Shown here: positions 6,463-10,842 of the stretch, in pieces
How the letters are laid out: every line of letters begins with the position of its first letter
Position numbering within the stretch: position 1 is the first letter of the stretch
Assembly (NCBI GenBank): GCA_040381555.1
Contig: JBEIHC010000101.1
Coordinates: 1-10,842, forward strand
DNA: 10,842 nucleotides
From: CANHCC01 sp040381555
Lineage (GTDB): Bacteria > Bacteroidota > Bacteroidia > J057 > RFSG01
Reading direction: 5' to 3'
Notes under the pieces: model-generated
Database searches by the model: none
Seen by the model: the letters and a program-made list of their open reading frames with translations, nothing else
What the model was told of the DNA's origin: nothing
Made by a program: the position numbers and the translations under genes

Positions 6463-7032
6463 ATGGACTTTCTCGACCAACTAGACCCCCTACAAAAACT
6501 ATTCTGGTACATCGCTCTACCAGCCTCTCTCATTTTTCTGATTCAAAGTGTGCTCACCATTTTAGGAACTGATGCCGGGGATGGTACTTCCGCGGATTTT
6601 GACTCAGACCTCCAAGGCGATTCTGAACCTTTTCAACTCTTCTCCTTTCGGAATCTTATTCATTTCCTCCTCGGATTTGGGTGGTCGGGAGTCGCCTTTT
6701 CTCCTGTGATTCCTTCTTTATGGCTACTCTTACTGACGACCACTTCAATTGGCGCTGCCTTTGTTGCCGTATTTTTTCTCATTATCCGGCAATTGATGAA
6801 ACTCTCAGAAGACAACTCTTTCAAAATAAAGGATACCCTGCATTTACAAGGCAGCGTCTATATTCCCATTCCTGCCCATAAATCTGGTATGGGGAAAATA
6901 CAACTCTCAGTGAAAGGCTCCATCCATGAGCTGGACGCTCTTACCTCCGGAGACAAATTAGAGAGTGGCACCTTAGTTCGGGTCTGTTACATCAGCGGAG
7001 AAAGCATCGTGGAAGTAGAAAAATTATCATAA
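6463..7032 (+). CDS. NfeD/YuaF-like membrane protein, flotillin partner
   Basis: A protein of 189 residues. Three hydrophobic stretches are seen at about 13-34, 63-80 and 84-108, with an acidic linker (36-56, rich in D) between the first two. The C-terminal part (about 122-189) has the pattern of the NfeD OB-fold: LHLQGSVYIPIP, GKIQLSVKG and GTLVRVCYISGESIVEVEKL. This short NfeD type lacks the ClpP-like protease domain of long NfeD proteins. It fits YuaF of Bacillus subtilis, encoded beside the flotillin floT and thought to act in membrane microdomains. Here the flotillin gene starts 23 bp after the stop, so the two are probably co-transcribed. Family assignment rests on topology, the OB-like tail and context; no single residue is diagnostic. 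Confidence 0.82.
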   Translation: MDFLDQLDPLQKLFWYIALPASLIFLIQSVLTILGTDAGDGTSADFDSDLQGDSEPFQLFSFRNLIHFLLGFGWSGVAFSPVIPSLWLLLLTTTSIGAAFVAVFFLIIRQLMKLSEDNSFKIKDTLHLQGSVYIPIPAHKSGMGKIQLSVKGSIHELDALTSGDKLESGTLVRVCYISGESIVEVEKLS

Positions 7033-7055
7033 ATAAATTTATTAACTAAAACAGT

Positions 7056-8564
7056 ATGAGTGGAATTGCCTTAGTTTTAATTCTCGTTGTTGTAATCTTC
7101 GTCACGATATCAGCCTTAATTGCCCGATACAAACGCTGCCCATCTGATAAAATATTAGTGGTCTATGGAAAGACCGGTGGCACTTCTGCGAAGTGTATCC
7201 ATGGGGGAGGAGCTTTTATCTGGCCAGTTATACAAGATTTTGCCTTTCTGGATTTAAAACCCATTTCCATAGAAGCCAACTTAACTAATGCGCTGAGTCG
7301 CCAAAATATCCGGGTGGATGTACCCTGCCGTTTCACGATTGCCATTTCTACGGAATCAGACACGATGAATACTGCGGCAGAGCGACTCTTAGGATTGAAT
7401 CCTGCACAGATTCAGGAATTAGCTAAAGATATTCTCTTTGGGCAACTCAGACTGGTCATTGCCACCATGACCATTGAAGAAATCAATACCGATCGAGATA
7501 AATTCTTAGACAGCATCTCCAAAAATATTGATACCGAGTTAAAGAAAATTGGCTTAAAACTAATCAATGTCAATGTAACAGACATCAAGGATGAATCCGG
7601 CTATATTGAAGCTTTGGGAAAAGAAGCCGCAGCGAAGGCCATCAATGATGCAAAAGTCAGTGTAGCTCAACAAGAGAAATTAGGAGAAACCGGAAAAGCT
7701 ATTGAAGACAGAGACCGGGACATACAGATTGCTGAAACACATCGAGACAGAGATGTGAAGATTGCCATCACCCAGAAAGACAGGGAAATCAGCATAGCTT
7801 CTGCTGTAAAAGACGAGGCTATTGGTCGGGCAGATGCCGAAAAAGAAACGAGAATTAAAACTTCTGAAGCCAATGCCATTGCGGTAAGGGGGGAGAATGA
7901 GGCGAAAATATCCATCGCGTCTTCGGATGCCTTGCGACGGGAGAAGGAAGCGGAAGCCAGTCGCTTGGCAATTTCTGCTGAGAAAGTTCAACAGGCTAAA
8001 GCTTTAGAGGAAGCCTATCTCGCAGAGCAAAAAGCTGAGTTGGCCAGATCTGAAAGAGAACGCTCCACCCAGATTGCCAATGTGGTGATTCCAGCAGAAA
8101 TTGCCAAACAAAGAGCCATTATTGAAGCTCAGGCTGAGGCAGAAAGAATCCGGGAAAATGCCCGCGGAGAGGCAGATGCCATTTATGCCAAAATGGAAGC
8201 AGAAGCCAAAGGTCTATACGAGATCCTGACCAAACAGGCAGAGGGTTATGACCGAGTGGTGAAAGCTGCTGGAGGAGACCCAAACAAAGCTTTCCAATTA
8301 CTCCTCATTGAGAAACTCCCTGAACTGGTCAAAACCCAGGTGGAAGCGGTAAAAAACATCAAAATCGACAAGATAACCGTTTGGGATTCAGGTTCTCAAA
8401 CAGAAGATGGCAAAAACTCCACTGCCAATTTTATCTCCGGTATGATGAAAACGGTACCTCCGCTGAACGACCTATTTAATATGGCTGGATTAAATCTGCC
8501 CAATTATTTAAAAGGCAATGAGCAGCCCGAGCAGCCCCAAAAATCTGAGGAAAAATCCGAATAG
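7056..8564 (+). CDS. floT: Flotillin (SPFH/band-7 family)
   Basis: A protein of 502 residues, close to the usual flotillin length. Residues 2-23 form a membrane-inserting segment (IALVLILVVVIFVTISALIA), followed by basic ARYKRCP. The SPFH/band-7 domain spans about 27-190, with KILVVYGKTGG, GGGAFIWPVIQ, LLGLNPAQIQELAKDILFGQLR and VNVTDIKDESGYIEALGKEAAAKA blocks typical of flotillins. Residues about 190-385 are a long Ala/Glu/Lys/Arg-rich coiled coil with three clear 11-residue repeats (221-253). The oligomerisation end (about 385-445) includes KQAEGYDRVVKAAGGDPNKAFQLL and ends in ITVWDSG. A Pro/Glu/Lys-rich tail closes the protein. In the family it forms cage-like or scaffold assemblies on the inner membrane that organise microdomains. 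No Shine-Dalgarno site is seen; the leader is AT-rich. Confidence 0.95.
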   Translation: MSGIALVLILVVVIFVTISALIARYKRCPSDKILVVYGKTGGTSAKCIHGGGAFIWPVIQDFAFLDLKPISIEANLTNALSRQNIRVDVPCRFTIAISTESDTMNTAAERLLGLNPAQIQELAKDILFGQLRLVIATMTIEEINTDRDKFLDSISKNIDTELKKIGLKLINVNVTDIKDESGYIEALGKEAAAKAINDAKVSVAQQEKLGETGKAIEDRDRDIQIAETHRDRDVKIAITQKDREISIASAVKDEAIGRADAEKETRIKTSEANAIAVRGENEAKISIASSDALRREKEAEASRLAISAEKVQQAKALEEAYLAEQKAELARSERERSTQIANVVIPAEIAKQRAIIEAQAEAERIRENARGEADAIYAKMEAEAKGLYEILTKQAEGYDRVVKAAGGDPNKAFQLLLIEKLPELVKTQVEAVKNIKIDKITVWDSGSQTEDGKNSTANFISGMMKTVPPLNDLFNMAGLNLPNYLKGNEQPEQPQKSEEKSE

Positions 8565-8598
8565 AGAAAAAGGGAATTCTACTTGCTTTAGCGGAATA

Positions 8599-8628
8599 TT
8601 GTTAATTTACAGGCACTTTCTAGCTTTT
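8599..8628 (+). promoter_or_regulatory. Candidate promoter for the exported pair after floT
   Basis: TTG (8599-8601) and TAGCTTTT (8621-8628) are 19 bp apart. The second element matches TAnnTTTG at all but the last base. Transcription would begin near 8633, just before the ATG codons at 8639 and 8657. This suggests the two downstream genes can be read independently of the flotillin operon, although no terminator is visible after floT. Confidence 0.4.
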
Positions 8629-8638
8629 CAGGTTGAAA

Positions 8639-9271
8639 ATGCCGGAATTCCCTAAAATGAAAGACTATCTCGGAAAACTATTCCGTACTCCTAGTATAAT
8701 TCTGTTCTGCTTAGCTCCTCTGGGCCTTTTTTCCCAATTAATACTACCGCCAGATCGGGTAGTTACGGGAAGTCACAGCTATTATTACAATACCATGATT
8801 CTTCATCTGCAACTTTTCGAAGATGGCAGGTTCAAAATAACCGGAGAAAAAGCGCCTTACTCCAGTATGTATTGGAAAAACATTAAGCCCTATTTTAACG
8901 AGGGTAATTATGTCGAAAATCCTCCTGGTGTCATTTCCCTTATTGATAGCATCGACCGCGAACATTTCTTCTGGATTCCCATCGGATACCTCGCTAATAA
9001 AGACTTAAATGGACATCCTGTACTAACACCCCGGTACTCCGAAAGGCAGGTTCGAAGTTTTCCTTATAGCCAACGCTTTGGATTAGTGTCAGGCTTGAAA
9101 CCAGAGGCTATCCTGTATCCAGATGGATCAGTTAAGGCGCGTTTTGTTTATTTCAATGAAGTATTTCCTGGACTAATCCGTAAATATCAGATACGGCAGC
9201 AGGGCAAGATTTATCCAGGTGGGTTTGCCAAATTCCAAAAAACACTAAAAAAAGGAGGGGAAAAACCATGA
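8639..9271 (+). CDS. Exported protein of unknown function
   Basis: A protein of 210 residues from the ATG at 8639. Other in-frame starts are TTG at 8633 and ATG at 8657. The last gives a compact signal peptide (MKDYLGKLFRTP then SIILFCLAPLGLFSQ), and I cannot decide between the two ATGs; the candidate promoter would put the transcript start close to 8633, which argues against the TTG. The signal segment ends in FSQ, a frequent cut site in Bacteroidota. The mature protein is rich in aromatic and beta-prone segments (SYYYNTMILHLQLFEDGRFKITGE, then LYPDGSVKARFVYFNEVFPG), and the basic end KKGGEKP overlaps the next gene. I recognise no family; a periplasmic or surface beta-rich protein is the best description. 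It overlaps the next gene by 4 bp (ATGA), so the two are translationally linked. Confidence 0.75.
   Translation: MPEFPKMKDYLGKLFRTPSIILFCLAPLGLFSQLILPPDRVVTGSHSYYYNTMILHLQLFEDGRFKITGEKAPYSSMYWKNIKPYFNEGNYVENPPGVISLIDSIDREHFFWIPIGYLANKDLNGHPVLTPRYSERQVRSFPYSQRFGLVSGLKPEAILYPDGSVKARFVYFNEVFPGLIRKYQIRQQGKIYPGGFAKFQKTLKKGGEKP
9251..9258 (+). promoter_or_regulatory. Strong Shine-Dalgarno site for the second exported gene
   Basis: AAAGGAGG lies nine bases before the ATG at 9268. It is close to a perfect anti-16S match and decides the start of the downstream gene. It stands out because most other genes here have only AT-rich leaders. It sits in the last codons of the upstream gene (Lys-Gly-Gly), so its sequence also serves as coding. 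Confidence 0.65.
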
Positions 9272-10137
9272 TACGCACTTGGATAATTTCACTTCTATTC
9301 ATTTCTATACTGGGTGGATTAGCTAATGTACAAGCGCAAATTTCCCGGTTCAGAGAATACCGAGAGTTCATTGTTCAAGCAGAGTATAAAACGATGCAAG
9401 ACGACATTGGTGCTGCTTATGATCTATATCAACAAGCCTATAAAAGTCATGGCTACCTTATGGCAAGGGACTTAAGTAATGCTGCCCTCTGTGCTTCCAT
9501 TCGGGGTGAATATGTAGAATGTGCACTGCTCATGCGTGAATTACTTCGCTTAGGAGTGCCCCTTTCCGAAATGCAACAAAAGCCTGAGTTCGATACTATC
9601 TGGAAAAACCCAGCCTCTGCCCAAATTATGTCTAAAGCAAATGAGTATTCAGAGAATGGGAAAAAATATAGGAATGCCCGTTACCTGAAATCCTTAGACA
9701 GTTTAAATATTCTCAAAGAATGGTATCTCGAAGGAAATGAAAAAGCAGGGATTCAAATGGCTGAGGGATTGTTGGAGGTCTTTACTATGTGGGGTATGCC
9801 TGGAGAAAATTATACTGGGGTACTGAACATGTCAGGAACCACTCAGTATGATGGTATCATTACCCTAATGGCAGAAAGTAACAGCTTCTCAAAATACCAT
9901 GCTCGACTCAAAAATGTCATTCATATTCTTGTAGAAAGAGGATGCGTATATCCAGAGAAAAACGCTCGTTGGATGGAGGCCATGAGCAAAAAGAAAATCC
10001 TTTCCCCACAAACAGCAAGCGACGAGAAAACCCGAGAGAAAGTTCGTAACAAGTACTTCCTACCTCCGGCAAATCTAGCAGACCTAGCTACCAAATACCA
10101 AGAAGAACATCCGGAAAGTAGCTTTATTTTGAAGTAA
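9268..10137 (+). CDS. Exported helical protein, TPR-like N-terminus, unknown function
   Basis: A protein of 289 residues with a signal peptide at 1-23 (MIRTWIISLLFISILGG ... VQA, cut before Q24). Residues about 34-92 look like one to two TPR-type helix pairs (GAAYDLYQQAYKS, then NAALCASIRGEYVECALLMRELLRLG), followed by FDTIWKNPASAQI. This resembles the TPR ends of many Bacteroidota proteins, where a similar 'F..L/I..dp.w' block closes the repeat. Residues about 139-250 form a second helical region. Its order (DSLNILKEW, then TMWGMPGENYTGV, then LKNVIHILVERGCVYPEKNARWMEA) is faintly like DUF6624-type domains, but I hold that as a guess. It is co-transcribed with the upstream exported protein by a 4-bp ATGA overlap and has a strong Shine-Dalgarno site. 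It is likely periplasmic or outer-surface; no enzyme motif is visible. Confidence 0.8.
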   Translation: MIRTWIISLLFISILGGLANVQAQISRFREYREFIVQAEYKTMQDDIGAAYDLYQQAYKSHGYLMARDLSNAALCASIRGEYVECALLMRELLRLGVPLSEMQQKPEFDTIWKNPASAQIMSKANEYSENGKKYRNARYLKSLDSLNILKEWYLEGNEKAGIQMAEGLLEVFTMWGMPGENYTGVLNMSGTTQYDGIITLMAESNSFSKYHARLKNVIHILVERGCVYPEKNARWMEAMSKKKILSPQTASDEKTREKVRNKYFLPPANLADLATKYQEEHPESSFILK

Positions 10138-10348
10138 GCTTCCCTATACTCTACAACTCCCACCTGCCAGAAAAATGCTTACGGATAATAAATTATGGGT
10201 ACTCATATATGACCTATAATTTTGTTTCGTTCAACCTTTCCATACTCACTCTAATTTTGATCCCTCCTAAAACCTCGAAGAAGAGCGAATGACTTATTTA
10301 CAGGCCATACCTCGCTCTGTTTAGCCCGTCCTCAGAAAATATAAATAC

Positions 10349-10370
10349 TTAGGGCTTTCTCAGAAAGTAT
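10349..10370 (+). repeat. Left terminal inverted repeat
   Basis: A 22-bp end repeat, matching the complement of 10603-10624 at 21 of 22 positions. An AT-rich degenerate direct copy precedes it at 10321-10347. Confidence 0.65.
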
Positions 10371-10602
10371 TAAATATTTGTAATACAGGTATTTAAACAG
10401 ACACATCAAATACAGAATGCAAGGAAACGCATTCAATAGGTCTAAAATCCGTGCACATGCATTCCATAAATCCATTAAGAATATAATGCCTAATATCTTT
10501 GGTGATAGCACCGCTTGGTGATAACAGAATAAATTGTCCTGTTAATTTCTAGAGAAGTCCTAGAATAACAAATCGTGATTTAGGGTAAACCTATTTTTGC
10601 CT

Positions 10603-10624
10603 ATACTTTCTGAGAAAACCCTAA
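10603..10624 (-). repeat. Right terminal inverted repeat
   Basis: A 22-bp end repeat, inverted relative to 10349-10370 with one mismatch. It lies 30 bp from the terminator of the right-hand gene. Confidence 0.65.
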
Positions 10625-10653
10625 ATAAATCTTACCTATATGACCGTCTATAT

Positions 10654-10683
10654 CAACAAAAACGCCGGAGTCTCCTCCGGCGT
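10654..10683 (-). terminator. Strong intrinsic terminator for the right-hand minus-strand gene
   Basis: ACGCCGGAG (10662-10670) and CTCCGGCGT (10675-10683) form a perfect 9-bp GC-rich stem with a TCTC loop. On the minus strand the stem is followed by TTTTTG (complement of 10657-10662), the classical T-run. The outer AACAA/TTGTT bases can extend the stem with a small bulge. It begins 28 bp after the stop codon of the minus-strand gene, so it most probably ends that transcript. In the plus direction there is no good T-run. Confidence 0.85.
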
Positions 10684-10710
10684 CTTGTTATTACTGATTT
10701 GTTTGATCCC

Positions 10711-10842
10711 TTATTCGATAATCAACTTCGTGTACACAAAACGATCATCATGAACCGTTTCGATTGTGTACAACCCTTTGCTCAACCGAACCGGGAAGGC
10801 CAACTCTTCTACTGCCATTCCACTTAAGTCATAATTCACTGA
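10711..10842 (-). CDS. T9SS type A sorting-domain protein, C-terminal end only
   Basis: The minus-strand frame from the right edge encodes 43 residues and ends with TAA at 10711-10713; the rest lies outside the window. The visible part has the pattern of a type A T9SS sorting domain: YDLSGMAVEEL, then VRLSKGLYTIETV, and a final YTKLIIE strand. This is the same order as the tail of the protein ending at 507 (ITDLAGKMV, AGIYLLQL, KGKVVVR). It marks a secreted or surface-anchored cargo protein; the functional domains are not visible. A strong terminator follows the stop. Confidence 0.85.
   Translation of the reverse strand, partial: SVNYDLSGMAVEELAFPVRLSKGLYTIETVHDDRFVYTKLIIE

Larger units (their letters stand above)
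10349..10624. mobile_element. 276-bp MITE-like element or IS remnant with terminal inverted repeats
   Basis: The left end (10349-10370) reads TTAGGGC followed by TTTCTCAGAAAGTAT. The right end (10603-10624) is its reverse complement over 22 bp with a single mismatch (the C after TTAGGG is T). Nothing inside encodes a transposase, and stop codons are frequent, so it would be a non-autonomous element or an internally deleted insertion sequence. The interior carries small perfect hairpins: GAATGC/GCATTC (10415-10434), CACC-GCTT-GGTG (10509-10520) and TAACAG/CTGTTA (10522-10544). Target duplication is not clean: ATAAAT occurs at 10341-10346 and at 10625-10630, the left copy being two bases away from the repeat end. 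The end sequence has a GGGCT-TCTCA flavour seen in several DDE transposon families; I do not assign one. Confidence 0.6.
10138..10653. other. Non-coding right-hand spacer with MITE-like element
   Basis: No supported gene lies between the exported helical protein (+) and the terminator of the minus-strand gene at the right edge. Bases 10138-10348 show only weak structure: an AGAGCGA/TCGCTCT pair (10282-10288 with 10312-10318, 23-nt loop) and a degenerate copy of the element's end at 10321-10347. Bases 10349-10624 are the inverted-repeat-bounded element listed separately. I see no clear terminator directly after the gene ending at 10137. Confidence 0.6.

Noticed and set aside
10134..10182. GTAAGC/GCTTAC pair as a terminator after the exported helical protein gene
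   Set aside because: The stem is only 6 bp with a 37-nt loop and no T-run follows; it also begins inside the coding region.
10597..10827. 76-codon plus-strand open frame
   Set aside because: It reads through the inverted-repeat end, the terminator hairpin and the antisense of the T9SS sorting domain on the minus strand. The minus-strand reading has clear family motifs.

Overview
The window looks like Bacteroidota chromosome (my inference). Three things point there: one complete and one partial secreted protein ending in a type IX secretion (T9SS) C-terminal sorting domain, moderate-to-low GC with AT-rich spacers mostly lacking Shine-Dalgarno sites, and promoter-like TTG-N19/20-TAnnTTTG motifs of the kind described in this phylum. 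The genus cannot be fixed from the sequence; a free-living relative of the Saprospiria/Chitinophagia/Cytophagia is plausible.

Layout, left to right. Bases 1-142 are the 3' end of a HigA/HI1420-type antitoxin (+). A non-coding spacer follows, then a 1090-residue secreted multidomain surface protein on the minus strand (507-3779): signal peptide, GEVED-like domain, CARDB/Ig-like domain, seven tandem ~87-residue Ig-like repeats each with one cysteine pair, a PKD-like domain and a T9SS sorting domain. Divergent from it is a small exported protein of unknown function (4071-4682). Next come a Nudix hydrolase (-) and RNase HII rnhB (+), whose proposed start codons are only 26 bp apart. A 533-bp spacer (5930-6462) carries two copies of a GC-rich multi-hairpin repeat and a separate 9-bp inverted repeat. 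An NfeD/YuaF-like membrane protein and a flotillin (floT) form a membrane-microdomain operon. Behind a candidate promoter of their own follow two overlapping genes for exported proteins of unknown function (8639-9271 and 9268-10137). The right end is non-coding: a 276-bp element with 22-bp near-perfect terminal inverted repeats (MITE- or IS-remnant-like), a strong terminator reading leftwards, and the C-terminus of a second T9SS cargo protein that runs off the window on the minus strand.

Functionally, NfeD plus flotillin is the clear cooperative unit. RNase HII and the Nudix enzyme are housekeeping genes. The two sorting-domain proteins are cargo for an outer-membrane secretion system encoded elsewhere. 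I see no convincing new defence or biosynthetic system. The points most worth following are the dispersed-repeat and MITE-like elements, the regular cysteine-paired repeats of the surface protein, the clamp-binding-like tail on RNase HII and the unnamed exported pair behind the flotillin operon.
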